Source of the DNA: Acinetobacter kookii
Lineage (GTDB): Bacteria; Pseudomonadota; Gammaproteobacteria; Pseudomonadales; Moraxellaceae
Reading direction: 5' to 3'
DNA: 64,000 bases
Assembly: GCF_900096895.1 (NCBI RefSeq)
Contig: NZ_FMYO01000009.1
Span: 55,616-119,615 of the forward strand
A model generated the notes under the pieces. It saw nothing but the letters and a program-made list of their open reading frames with translations, did no database searches and was not told where the DNA came from. Positions 17,788-27,184 of this stretch are shown here, in pieces (position 1 is the stretch's first letter; every line of letters begins with the position of its first letter). Position numbers and translations under genes: made by a program.

Positions 17788-18513
17788 ATGAAAAGTGTGG
17801 TAGTCGCATTTAAAGCATTGATGGAGTTTATGTTATTATTATTAAAAATATTCTTTATTTTTATGAAAATGATAACGATTGATTTATTAATTAAAATTTT
17901 GCCTGTATTTCTAGCTATTGTCCCTTTTTTAGTCTGGCTTGATAAAGCTAAGCGTTTTACGCATCGGCGAAAATTTTATTTGAATCGCTTGGAAGCGGTT
18001 AAAGAATACTTGGATAATTATTATAATTCGGACAAAAATAAATTGGAGAAGGATTGCGCTGCACAAGCATTGGTATGTTCTGAAAAAACCAGTCATTTGG
18101 AAGTGGATTATATAATTAAAGTATTTCCGCAACGTTTTTTCATTATGATAAGAAAATTAATCACGGCGCGTCATTTTATAACGGCATTGATTGCAGATGA
18201 TAAAATTATTCTTACGGCACAATCCTCTAAAGAAAGTTACAAAAAGAAAAGAATGATTTTGGTTGGGAGCTATTTTTCTTCAATTATTATTATCCCTCTA
18301 AATAATATTTTGGTCTTCCTTATCAAAAAAATAGACTGGTTTCCTCTAGTAGAGGTATCAGAATGGGTATTAGTAGCAGGAGGAATTTGTACTCTTGTTA
18401 TTGGTACGATTATCGCCATTATTTCTGGTCTTCTATTTCGTGCGATTGATGCGGCTATAGAAATTTATGATGATTTAAAAGTAGGGTGCATTCCTAAAAA
18501 GCAAGAAAGCTAA
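17788..18513 (+). CDS. Orphan AT-rich membrane protein, unknown function
   Basis: Up to 241 residues, not recognised. One or two hydrophobic segments at about 10-52, a charged central part (KAKRFTHRRKFYLNRLEAVKE), then two membrane helices at about 155-175 and 190-215. Base composition is far more AT-rich than its neighbours, with many ATA/TTA-type codons, so it looks acquired. The first ATG is only about 10 bases past the tRNA terminator, leaving no room for a promoter; ATGs at 17821, 17830 or 17863 are alternatives, and none has a clear ribosome binding site. It lies just 3' of a tRNA gene, a common integration site. Probably real but could be decaying. Confidence 0.5.
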   Translation: MKSVVVAFKALMEFMLLLLKIFFIFMKMITIDLLIKILPVFLAIVPFLVWLDKAKRFTHRRKFYLNRLEAVKEYLDNYYNSDKNKLEKDCAAQALVCSEKTSHLEVDYIIKVFPQRFFIMIRKLITARHFITALIADDKIILTAQSSKESYKKKRMILVGSYFSSIIIIPLNNILVFLIKKIDWFPLVEVSEWVLVAGGICTLVIGTIIAIISGLLFRAIDAAIEIYDDLKVGCIPKKQES

Positions 18514-18574
18514 ATTTGGTCTGAATTCTAGTTCATAGTCTTGAATGAAAATTAGAGTCTTATAGACAGACATA

Positions 18575-18607
18575 GAAAAAACCGGCGCCTAAACGCCGGT
18601 TTTTTTA
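18575..18607. terminator. Bidirectional terminator between the orphan gene and icd
   Basis: Stem ACCGGCG (18581-18587) with CGCCGGT (18594-18600), an A-run before and a T-run after. It serves icd on the minus strand and the membrane protein gene on the plus strand. Confidence 0.85.
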
Positions 18608-18638
18608 CATCACAGACTTCCGTCAGGTCTGCAAAAGC

Positions 18639-20870
18639 TTAGATTGAAGCAAGTGCAGCATTTAATGTAGCGCTTGGACGCATTACAGCATTTACTTTCT
18701 CTTGATCAGGAGCGTAGTAACCGCCGATATCTACTGCCTTACCTTGTACTTCTGCAAGCTCGGCAACGATCTTGTCTTCGTTTTCAGCCAATGCTTTCGC
18801 AAGCGGAGCAAACTTCGCTTTCAGTTCAGCATCTTCGTCTTGTGCAGCAAGCGCTTCAGCCCAGAATTTAGCCAGGTAGAAGTGGCTACCACGGTTATCC
18901 AGCTCACCAGTACGGCGTGATGGAGACTTGTCGTTGTCAAGAAGTTTGCCTGTTGCCTGGTCTAAGGTTTTAGCCAGCAATTTTGCTTGAGCATTGTTTT
19001 CTTTAATGCCCATTTCTTCTAGTGACACTGCAAGCGCCAAGAACTCGCCTAAAGAATCCCAACGTAAGTGGTTTTCTTCTACAAGTTGTTGTACGTGTTT
19101 AGGTGCAGAACCACCAGCACCAGTTTCGTACATGCCGCCACCAGCCATTAACGGCACGATAGACAACATTTTCGCAGAAGTACCAAGCTCCATAATTGGG
19201 AACAAGTCAGTCAGATAGTCACGCAGGATGTTACCAGTAACTGAAATTGTATCCAGGCCACGAGCAACACGTTCAAGCGTATAACGCATTGCACGTACTT
19301 GAGACATGATCTGAATGTCTAAACCGGTAGTGTCGTGATCTTTCAGGTAAGTTTGAACTTTCTTGATCAATTCGTTTTCGTGTGGACGGTACGGGTCAAG
19401 CCAGAAGATTGCAGGCATGCCAGAGTTACGTGCACGAGTTACTGCAAGTTTCACCCAGTCACGGATTGGAGCATCTTTCACCTGACACATACGCCAGATG
19501 TCGCCTTCTTCCACGTTTTGAGACATCAACACTTCGCCTGTTTCAAGGTCGGTGATGTTCGCAATACCTGCTTCAGGAATTTCAAAAGTCTTGTCGTGTG
19601 AACCGTATTCTTCAGCTTTTTGCGCCATCAAACCAACGTTTGGCACAGTACCCATAGTGCGTGGGTCGAAGTTACCGTTCCATTTACAGAAATTGATCAT
19701 TTCCTGATAGATACGTGCGAATGTAGATTCAGGCATGACTGCTTTAGCATCATACTGTTTACCATCAGCACCCCACATTTTACCACCGGCACGGATCATT
19801 GCCGGCATAGACGCATCTACGATGATGTCGTTAGGTGAATGGAAGTTGGTGATGCCTTTAGCAGAGTCAACCATTGCAAGTGCAGGGCGGTGTTCTTGGC
19901 AAGCATGCAGGTCAGCAATGATTTCTTCACGAACAGAAGTTGGAAGTGTTTCAATTTTTTCGTAAAGACCCGCCATACCGTTGTTGATGTTAATACCTAA
20001 CTCATCAAACAGTTTGCCGTGTTTTTCGAATGCTTCTTTGTAGTAAATCTTCACACAGTGACCGAATACGATCGGGTGTGAAACTTTCATCATGGTCGCT
20101 TTAACGTGAAGAGAGAACAAAATTCCAGCTTCGCGACAATCTTCAAGTTCTTTTTCATAGAAGTCGCAAAGCGCTTTCTTGCTCATGAACATTGAGTCAA
20201 TGATTTCGCCTTCAAGAAGTGCAACTTTTGGCTTAAGAACGATGGTTTCGCCGCTCTTGGTGATAAGCTCCATTTTCACGTTGCGAGCGCGGTCTAAAGT
20301 CATCGATTTCTCACCGTGGTAGAAGTCGCCTTCATCCATGTGTGAAACGTGAGTTTGTGACCACTGTTTCCACTCGCTCATTGAGTGCGGGTGTTTTTTC
20401 GCGTAATTTTTTACTGCGGCAGGTGCACGGCGGTCAGAGTTGCCTTCACGCAGTACTGGGTTTACAGCTGAGCCGAGGCATTTGCTGTAACGAGCTTTGA
20501 TTGACTTCTCTTCTTCAGTCGCCGGGTTTTCCGGATAGTCAGGAAGAGCATAACCTTTCGATTGAAGTTCCTTGATACAAGCTGTCAGCTGGCCAACTGA
20601 AGCACTAATATTAGGAAGTTTAATGATATTAGTGTCTGGATCCTGTGTGAGACGGCCAAGCTCTGCTAGGTTATTCGGTACCTTCTGCTCATCGCTTAGG
20701 AAGTCCGTAAATTCTGCAAGCACGCGTACGGCCACAGAGATGTCTTTTTTGACAATCTCAACGCCAGCTGGCTTAGTAAAGGTCTCAATGATCGGCAGCA
20801 GTGAGTAGGTCGCCAATAATGGCGCCTCATCGGTCAATGTGTAAATGATTGTTGACTTTCCACCAGCCAT
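18639..20870 (-). CDS. icd: Monomeric NADP-dependent isocitrate dehydrogenase (IDH-II type)
   Basis: A 743-residue cytosolic enzyme of the TCA cycle, converting isocitrate to 2-oxoglutarate. The length (about 740) and the start [20 protein letters not shown] identify the monomeric class, unrelated in length to the 415-residue dimeric enzyme. Further family blocks are [28 protein letters not shown]-like ([12 protein letters not shown]) and [23 protein letters not shown] 20870 follows AAGGGG and matches the family start; the frame continues 12 codons upstream without conservation. It is bounded by the orphan membrane gene and a long degenerate intergenic region. Confidence 0.95.
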   Translation of the reverse strand: MAGGKSTIIYTLTDEAPLLATYSLLPIIETFTKPAGVEIVKKDISVAVRVLAEFTDFLSDEQKVPNNLAELGRLTQDPDTNIIKLPNISASVGQLTACIKELQSKGYALPDYPENPATEEEKSIKARYSKCLGSAVNPVLREGNSDRRAPAAVKNYAKKHPHSMSEWKQWSQTHVSHMDEGDFYHGEKSMTLDRARNVKMELITKSGETIVLKPKVALLEGEIIDSMFMSKKALCDFYEKELEDCREAGILFSLHVKATMMKVSHPIVFGHCVKIYYKEAFEKHGKLFDELGININNGMAGLYEKIETLPTSVREEIIADLHACQEHRPALAMVDSAKGITNFHSPNDIIVDASMPAMIRAGGKMWGADGKQYDAKAVMPESTFARIYQEMINFCKWNGNFDPRTMGTVPNVGLMAQKAEEYGSHDKTFEIPEAGIANITDLETGEVLMSQNVEEGDIWRMCQVKDAPIRDWVKLAVTRARNSGMPAIFWLDPYRPHENELIKKVQTYLKDHDTTGLDIQIMSQVRAMRYTLERVARGLDTISVTGNILRDYLTDLFPIMELGTSAKMLSIVPLMAGGGMYETGAGGSAPKHVQQLVEENHLRWDSLGEFLALAVSLEEMGIKENNAQAKLLAKTLDQATGKLLDNDKSPSRRTGELDNRGSHFYLAKFWAEALAAQDEDAELKAKFAPLAKALAENEDKIVAELAEVQGKAVDIGGYYAPDQEKVNAVMRPSATLNAALASI

Positions 20871-20906
20871 ATATAGCCCCTTGCTTTGGATTGAGTTTTT
20901 AGGCAC

Positions 20907-21270
20907 CGAGCTTTTGGCTCAGTCCTGCGAACCGGTTTGCTTAAATAAAACATTAAAAATATCGGTGCTTATTGCACCTCAGCCGAACAGCAATATCTTG
21001 CATATTGGTCTTTGGCTGAAAATTTGTATACATCAGTGTTGTTCACCAATCCCTCTATTCTACGCGAAATTTAGGTATTTTTCGAATCGGGATAGGGCTG
21101 CCAGTCTCTCATGTGGCGGTTACGCCCACTTGCTCAGACAAGTAGTGGTTTTGAGTTTAATAGCTATGTAATCTATTATTATCAATAACTTAATTTTATT
21201 TTTTGCCTTCTGCTTGAAAAAATCGGCGAGCCATTTTTTGCCGATTTATAAAGTAATTACTTAAAACATG
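20907..21270. other. Intergenic region upstream of icd, no gene seen
   Basis: About 360 bases with no convincing reading frame on either strand. It presumably holds the icd promoter, but I cannot point to clear -35/-10 boxes. Confidence 0.4.
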
Positions 21271-21279
21271 TTGGGTATC

Positions 21280-21435
21280 ATGGAAATAAATTATCCACAG
21301 GGGAGCAAGCGGCAAATTCCTTTTCAGATCGGCTGGAAAATGATGAGGGGAAAAGATGCATTTATTAATGCTATTCATGACTCAGCTGAAAAATGTCCTG
21401 GCAATTATCATGATCATCACTGGCATCGAAAATGA
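21280..21435 (+). pseudogene. Possible 51-residue ORF or gene fragment
   Basis: ATG 21280 to TGA 21433 encodes 51 residues with protein-like composition, including IPFQIGWKMMRGKDAFINAI and a His-rich end (HDHHWHRK). No ribosome binding site is clear and no family is recognised. With the fragment at 21569 it may be debris of an older gene or genes. Low confidence that it is expressed. Confidence 0.3.
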
Positions 21436-21568
21436 GCATGTTACAGGCCTGATGTAAGAGAAGATATGAAGTATGTGCTATTGCCTTGAGTAACATTACT
21501 TAAAAAGAACATTCTGAAGGGACAGCGAACGCATTGAGAGGGAGGCTTAAAAAAAACTGGCTGGATAA

Positions 21569-21712
21569 AATAGTGATTTTTCAATCTTTCTAAAGAAATA
21601 TGGCGATTTGCTATATAGGATTTTTGTAACAGAGAGTGGGCTTGAACAGTGGAATGATGAGCGGAGTAATTATCCCATGTTTAAACAAATAGATGATGAG
21701 GCAGCTATTTAA
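21569..21712 (+). pseudogene. C-terminal fragment of an unrecognised gene
   Basis: An open frame of 47 codons without a start codon ends at TAA 21710-21712. The residues (for example KKYGDLLYRIFVTESGLEQW and SNYPMFKQIDDEAAI) have a normal protein composition rather than a random one. It looks like the tail of a decayed gene. The family is not recognised. Confidence 0.35.
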
Positions 21713-21778
21713 TCCGCTCACGGTCCCAGTAGAAATCGGGTATTATGCAATTGTAGTCAAACGTTGACCGGTAAAGGC

Positions 21779-21811
21779 TTTGAAGTTCCGGTTCGAGTCC
21801 AACCCTCGGGA
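21779..21811 (+). repeat. Near-copy of the tRNA-Leu 3' end (att-like fragment)
   Basis: Bases 21789-21811 match tRNA-Leu positions 17711-17733 at 22 of 23 bases (one G to A in the T-stem), and similarity continues weakly upstream. The CCA is not retained. No 5' tRNA half is recognisable, so this is a fragment rather than a tRNA. It could be the far attachment site of an element that once used the tRNA gene, or the remains of a lost tRNA copy. Confidence 0.6.
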
Positions 21812-22053
21812 TATACATGTAAAAAATCTAAGTGACTAATTAAGTGGCTAATAATAGCGCGGTTTTTTTATTGTCTAGATAGCGTTGAAATTTGCTGCCG
21901 ATGTTGGGGTGAAAATTATGGGTACATATGGGCTTAAATTGTCACTGTTTGTCTTTGTTTATTGTCTTCGATATGAAACTTTGTTAATAAGATAAAAAGG
22001 TGATAATTAATTTTTTTTAAAACAACAAGTAATAGTGATTGGATGAACCAAAT

Positions 22054-23328
22054 ATGAAAGTGCAGTTGCTGGAAATAGGCTCGGAAACCGAGCAGCTTAG
22101 TGCATGTAAAATTTCACTATTATTAGGCGTTTTTACACCAATGAATCAGGTAGAGCGTTTTTTAAGATTTTCCCGGAACATGCTTGGCGCTGAACAGGCG
22201 GTGCTGGTTTTTCATCATGAGCCTTATATCTGGTATTCCTCCGCGCATGGTTTTAAGGCTTTCTGCTCGCCTGGTGAAACCTGTTTAAGTCCCTATTTTG
22301 AAGCGCTTAATTTTATTGATCATCAGCATAGCCAATATTCGAACCTGGTGCAGCATGTGAGTCAATTTGGGGTAGAGGCCAAGCGTTATCTGGCTTTTGA
22401 TCTGCGCTTAAATGACGGAACTTCAATTGGTCATGCACTCTTTTTCGATCAGCAGCAAAAATTGTTTAATCCTGAAGATATTGCAACGGTCAGTGACTTC
22501 ACCAACAGTCTAATCCATGTTATTGAACTTAAAGCAGAACATGCTGAACTTAAAGAAATGCACGAGCAACAAGTGGCGCTCAATTTCAGCAAAACCAAGT
22601 TTTTCCAGATTATTGCCCATGACTTGAGAGCTCCATTTCATGGTTTACTCGGCTTTTCAGAAGTGCTGGCGCAAGAGCGTGAAACACTGGATGATTCCAG
22701 CGTACAGAGTATTGCCGAATATTTGTACGATACTGCACAATCGACGTATAACCTGCTGGAAAGCCTGCTGAATTGGGCAATGGCTGAAGGTGGACGTTTT
22801 ATTTATCATCCTATTAATTTTGAATTAAAACAGTCCAGCAAGATTGTTTGTGATGTATTGAATAGCCTGGCCATAAAGAAAAATATTCAGCTAATTGACC
22901 AGATTGAAGAAGGCATCAAGGTCTATGCCGATATCAACATGATCACTTCGGTGATACAAAACCTGGTTTCCAACGCTTTAAAATTCACCCCGACCGATGG
23001 TACGGGGCGCGTCATCATTCAGGCAAGTGAGTGCGAAGATGGGGTGCATATTTCTGTACGGGATACCGGTCTGGGCATGAGTCAAGCACAAATGGATCAG
23101 CTGTTCCAGCAATCGGTTACGGCCAGTATTAAAGGGACCGCAGGAGAAAAAGGGACCGGTCTGGGTCTGGTCTTGTGTAAGCGCTTTATTGATTTGAACC
23201 ATGGTCAAATTTTTGTAGATTCTACAGAAGGTGAAGGGACCACATTCAATGTGACTTTACCTACAGCCACCAGTGCCCATCAGGCTTTAGCCCAGGAACA
23301 GCTTAAAATTGAACAGGTAAAAGTATAG
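22054..23328 (+). CDS. Soluble sensor histidine kinase (GAF-like plus HisKA/HATPase)
   Basis: A 424-residue kinase without membrane helices. Residues about 1-160 resemble a GAF-type sensing domain, followed by a short helical linker. The H-box is FFQIIAHDLRAPFHGLLGFS (phospho-His at about 187). The ATP-binding domain shows the N-box NLVSNALKFTPTDG, G1 DTGLGMS and G2 GEKGTGLGL. ATG 22054 is taken; a TTG five codons earlier is in frame. No response regulator gene is adjacent, so this is an orphan kinase; its partner and signal are unknown. glnE follows after about 75 bases. Confidence 0.85.
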   Translation: MKVQLLEIGSETEQLSACKISLLLGVFTPMNQVERFLRFSRNMLGAEQAVLVFHHEPYIWYSSAHGFKAFCSPGETCLSPYFEALNFIDHQHSQYSNLVQHVSQFGVEAKRYLAFDLRLNDGTSIGHALFFDQQQKLFNPEDIATVSDFTNSLIHVIELKAEHAELKEMHEQQVALNFSKTKFFQIIAHDLRAPFHGLLGFSEVLAQERETLDDSSVQSIAEYLYDTAQSTYNLLESLLNWAMAEGGRFIYHPINFELKQSSKIVCDVLNSLAIKKNIQLIDQIEEGIKVYADINMITSVIQNLVSNALKFTPTDGTGRVIIQASECEDGVHISVRDTGLGMSQAQMDQLFQQSVTASIKGTAGEKGTGLGLVLCKRFIDLNHGQIFVDSTEGEGTTFNVTLPTATSAHQALAQEQLKIEQVKV

Positions 23329-23402
23329 AAAATCAATTTTTCTTTTCCTGTATTTGTGTTCAGCTGTTATAACTAGGAAAAAACTAGGCTGAAGGTTTTA
23401 AA

Positions 23403-26162
23403 ATGAATGCGGAACAATTGCAGAACACATTGCGTGCGAGCCAATATGCAGAACAGGTGTTGGGAAAACACAGCGCTTTACTAGAACAAGATTATGCAAT
23501 TGATCAATTTCTCCTTCCTTTAACCCCCCTGCAAATCCAGAATTTTGTTCATGACACGCTAGAGCAGATTACAGATGAAAGCACTTGGATGCATGCTCTT
23601 CGTGTGCTGCGCGCGCGCTTGATGTTCCGCTGGATCTGGCAGGATGCCAATCGATTGACGGATGTGGTTACCCTGACACGCGAGCTTTCCGATTTTGCCG
23701 ATGCTGCCATTTGTGCTGCTAAAGATTTTGCCCTTGCACCTTTGCTGGCCAAGCATGGTGAGCCGATTGGCTACGGTGGTGCCGTGCAGGATTTAATTGT
23801 GGTGGCCATGGGCAAACTTGGGGCGCAAGAACTTAACCTTTCAAGTGATATTGATCTTATTTTTGCCTTTGATGAACAGGGCGAAACCAATGGTCGCAAA
23901 TGTATTGATGTACAGCAGTTCTGTATTCTGTGGGGGCAGAAACTGATTTATCTGCTTGATCATATTACCGCAGACGGTTTTGTATTCCGTGTTGATATGC
24001 GCCTGCGTCCCTGGGGTGATGGTTCAGCTTTGGCGATTAGTCATGTGGCCCTGGAAAAATATTTAAGCCAGCATGGCCGTGAATGGGAACGTTATGCCTG
24101 GATTAAAGCCCGCATTGTAACGGGTGGAAAAGAAGGGGATGAGTTATTGGAAATGACCCGTCCTTTTGTATTTCGCAAATATGTCGATTACACCGCCTTT
24201 GAAGCCATGCGTGAAATGAAGGCCATGATTGAACGCGAAGTACAGCGCCGCAATATTGAAGATGATATCAAGCTCGGTGCAGGCGGTATTCGTGAAGTCG
24301 AATTCATCGTTCAAGTCTTTCAATTGATTTATGGCGGCTCAAAACTTGAACTGCAGGACCGCCAGTGTCTGGTCAGCCTGCATCATCTGGGAGAAGTCGG
24401 GCTTCTAGAGCAAAATGCCGTACTTGAACTGGAAGATGCCTATTTGTTCCTGCGCCGCATTGAACATGCCATTCAGGCTTTAAATGATCAGCAAACCCAA
24501 TCTTTACCGGTTGAGCCTGATTTAAGAAATCGCATGATTGAAACGCTGGGTTTTGACAGTTGGGAGCAATTTTTAGAAGTACTGAATCAAAAACGTGCCA
24601 AGGTCATCTACCAGTTTGAGCATTTAATTAAAGAAAAAGAGCCTGATCCACTGGTGGAAAGTTTTACCCAGCTAGAAAAACAGCTGAATGAGGTGCTGGA
24701 TGAAGATGCCAAAAATCTGGTACATGAGTTCTGGTATGGACATGCGCTGAAAAAATTGCCAGCCAAAGCGGTACAGCGCCTGAAAACTTTTTGGCCACAC
24801 CTGATTGAAGCGATTTTGCAGTCTGATAAACCGCAAGTGGCGCTGTTGCGCTTGATGCCTTTGGTCGAATCGGTCCTGCGCCGTACCGTATATCTGGTGA
24901 TGCTGATTGAAAGCAAAGGTGCGTTGCAGCGTCTTGTGAAGATGGCCACGGTGAGTCCATGGATTTGCGAGGAGCTGACGCATTATCCGGTACTGCTGGA
25001 TGAGTTTTTATCGATGGATTTTGAATTGCCGAAACGTCAGGATCTGGAAGATTCACTGCGTCAGCAACTGTTACGCATCGAGATTGATCAGGTGGAAGAT
25101 CAGATGCGCGTGCTGCGTTTATTCAAGAAATCCAATGTATTGGCTGTGGCGGCCAGTGATGTTCTGGCGGAAAGTCCACTGATGAAAGTCTCCGATGCCT
25201 TAACCGATATTGCAGAAGTTTCAGTGAATGCCACGCTCAATCTGGCTTATCAGATTGTGGCGAAAAAGCATGGTTTTCCCTTGGATGCCGAAGGTCAGCG
25301 CTGTACGCTGGATCATACTGCTTTTACCGTGATTGGTTATGGGAAAGTGGGCGGAATTGAACTGGGTTATGGTTCAGATCTGGATCTGGTCTTTATTCAC
25401 TATATCAGTGAACAGGGCGATACCGATGGGATCAAACCGATTAGCGGTTTTGAGTTTGCCATGCGCGTGGCACAGAAATTCATGTCGCTGATGACCACCC
25501 AAACCCTAGATGGGCGCGTCTATGAAATTGATACCCGCTTACGTCCATCAGGTGAGGCGGGACTGTTGGTGACTAGCCTGAAAGCCTTTGAACAATATCA
25601 ATTAAAAAGTGCGTGGGTGTGGGAACATCAGGCTCTGGTCCGGGCTAGATCCATTGCAGGTGAAGTTTCACTGCGAGAAAAATTTGAAGATTTACGCTGC
25701 CGTATTTTGACTCAACCGCGGGATGAGGCGAATGTTCGTGCAGAAGTACTGAAAATGCGCCAGAAGATGAAAGATCATCTGGGTTCTTCCAAAGAGCAGC
25801 AAAAAGATGGGATTTTTCATTTAAAACAGGATGCAGGTGGTATCGTTGATATCGAATTTATGGCACAGTATGCGGTATTAGCATGGAGTGGGTCGAATCC
25901 TGATCTCGCCCATTACTCCGACAACGTACGAATCCTTGAGGATGCCGCAAAAACGGATCGCTTATCCAGCGCCGATGCGACAGCATTGATTCAAGCTTAT
26001 CTCCGTGAACGAGCCGAGAGCCACCGTTTAGCCCTTGCAAATCAATCCATGCAAGTTTCAGCTGACGACTGGTACGATACCCGAGAGGCCGTTTGCAAGT
26101 TATGGCAAAGATTAATTGATCCAACTGCAACTTTTGCGTTGGATAGAAATGACTGTGTATAA
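23403..26162 (+). CDS. glnE: Bifunctional glutamine synthetase adenylyltransferase/deadenylylase
   Basis: A 919-residue cytosolic enzyme that adenylylates and deadenylylates glutamine synthetase in response to PII and glutamine, setting nitrogen assimilation. It shows the two nucleotidyltransferase domains of GlnE: the N-terminal deadenylylase site in LNLSSDIDLIF (about 145) and the C-terminal adenylylase site in LGYGSDLDLVF (about 660), joined by a helical PII-binding region. The second half also has the family blocks YEIDTRLRPSGEAG and KQDAGGIVDIEF. The length is typical. ilvE follows 18 bases after the stop. Confidence 0.95.
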   Translation: MNAEQLQNTLRASQYAEQVLGKHSALLEQDYAIDQFLLPLTPLQIQNFVHDTLEQITDESTWMHALRVLRARLMFRWIWQDANRLTDVVTLTRELSDFADAAICAAKDFALAPLLAKHGEPIGYGGAVQDLIVVAMGKLGAQELNLSSDIDLIFAFDEQGETNGRKCIDVQQFCILWGQKLIYLLDHITADGFVFRVDMRLRPWGDGSALAISHVALEKYLSQHGREWERYAWIKARIVTGGKEGDELLEMTRPFVFRKYVDYTAFEAMREMKAMIEREVQRRNIEDDIKLGAGGIREVEFIVQVFQLIYGGSKLELQDRQCLVSLHHLGEVGLLEQNAVLELEDAYLFLRRIEHAIQALNDQQTQSLPVEPDLRNRMIETLGFDSWEQFLEVLNQKRAKVIYQFEHLIKEKEPDPLVESFTQLEKQLNEVLDEDAKNLVHEFWYGHALKKLPAKAVQRLKTFWPHLIEAILQSDKPQVALLRLMPLVESVLRRTVYLVMLIESKGALQRLVKMATVSPWICEELTHYPVLLDEFLSMDFELPKRQDLEDSLRQQLLRIEIDQVEDQMRVLRLFKKSNVLAVAASDVLAESPLMKVSDALTDIAEVSVNATLNLAYQIVAKKHGFPLDAEGQRCTLDHTAFTVIGYGKVGGIELGYGSDLDLVFIHYISEQGDTDGIKPISGFEFAMRVAQKFMSLMTTQTLDGRVYEIDTRLRPSGEAGLLVTSLKAFEQYQLKSAWVWEHQALVRARSIAGEVSLREKFEDLRCRILTQPRDEANVRAEVLKMRQKMKDHLGSSKEQQKDGIFHLKQDAGGIVDIEFMAQYAVLAWSGSNPDLAHYSDNVRILEDAAKTDRLSSADATALIQAYLRERAESHRLALANQSMQVSADDWYDTREAVCKLWQRLIDPTATFALDRNDCV

Positions 26163-26180
26163 AAATTTGGAGTGTGTGCC

Positions 26181-27107
26181 ATGAATTTGGCTGATCGTGA
26201 TGGTTTTATCTGGCAAGATGGACAAATGGTTGACTGGCGTGAGGCGAAAATCCACGTCCTAACTCATACATTGCACTACAGTATGGGTGTCTTTGAGGGT
26301 GTCCGTGCTTATGAAACACCAAATGGTACCGCGATTTTCCGTCTCCAAGATCATACAAAACGTTTGCTTAACTCTGCAAAAATCTATCAAATGAAAGTTC
26401 CATTTGATCAGGCAGCACTTGAGCAGGCTCAAATTGATGTAGTACGTGAAAATAAATTAGCTTCATGCTATTTGCGCCCAATTATCTTTATCGGTTCGGA
26501 AAAACTCGGTATTGCTGCAACCAATAATACCATTCATGCCACTGTAGCGGCATGGGGCTGGGGGGCTTACCTGGGTGAAGAAGCAATGGCGAAAGGCATT
26601 CGCGTGAAAACTTCATCCTTCACCCACCACCATCCAAACGTGACCATGTGTAAGGCAAAAGCGTCTGGTAACTATACCTTGTCTATTCTTGCGCATCAGG
26701 AAGTGGCACATTCGGGTTATGACGAAGCGATGTTGATGGACCCGCAAGGTTATGTATGTCAGGGTTCTGGCGAAAACGTATTCCTGGTGAAAGATGGCGT
26801 ATTGCATACCCCTGATATCGCTGGCGGTGCTTTAGACGGTATTACCCGTCAAACCATCATTACCATTGCCAAAGACTTGGGTTATGAAGTGGTTGAACGC
26901 CGTATTACACGTGACGAATTCTATATTGGTGATGAAGCCTTCTTCACCGGTACTGCCGCTGAAGTGACTCCAATCCGTGAATATGATGACCGTATCATTG
27001 GTGAAGGCTGTCGTGGTCCAATTACGACAAAAATCCAGAAAGCATTCTTCGATGCAGTTCAGGGTAAAGATCCTAAATATGCACACTGGTTAACTTACGT
27101 AAAATAA
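26181..27107 (+). CDS. ilvE: Branched-chain amino acid aminotransferase
   Basis: A 308-residue fold-type IV PLP enzyme that performs the last step of Ile, Val and Leu synthesis. The PLP lysine lies in KAKASGNYTLS, followed by the cofactor-binding EAMLMDPQGYVCQGSGENVF and FTGTAAEVTPI. ATG 26181 is chosen because GGAG ends 8 bases before it; the frame also opens at GTG 26172. It marks the left border of the outer-core locus, as in other Acinetobacter. Confidence 0.95.
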   Translation: MNLADRDGFIWQDGQMVDWREAKIHVLTHTLHYSMGVFEGVRAYETPNGTAIFRLQDHTKRLLNSAKIYQMKVPFDQAALEQAQIDVVRENKLASCYLRPIIFIGSEKLGIAATNNTIHATVAAWGWGAYLGEEAMAKGIRVKTSSFTHHHPNVTMCKAKASGNYTLSILAHQEVAHSGYDEAMLMDPQGYVCQGSGENVFLVKDGVLHTPDIAGGALDGITRQTIITIAKDLGYEVVERRITRDEFYIGDEAFFTGTAAEVTPIREYDDRIIGEGCRGPITTKIQKAFFDAVQGKDPKYAHWLTYVK

Positions 27108-27125
27108 GTTGATCGGTTAAGATGA

Positions 27126-27156
27126 GGAGGCGGAACGAAAGTTTCGCCTTTTTTTG
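27126..27156 (+). terminator. Terminator after ilvE
   Basis: Stem AGGCGGAAC (27128-27136), loop GAAA, GTTTCGCCT (27141-27149) with one wobble pair, then a T-run. It separates ilvE from the glycosyltransferase genes. Confidence 0.82.
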
Positions 27157-27184
27157 TATTTAATAGATATTGTACAGGTGTTGA

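Noticed and set aside
21196..21378. A 60-residue minus-strand frame upstream of the kinase gene
   Set aside because: Its opposite strand contains the more protein-like 51-residue frame, and this one has no start signal or family.
21720..21815. A complete second tRNA gene
   Set aside because: Only the 3' T-arm and acceptor half matches; no anticodon arm or pairing 5' acceptor strand can be found.
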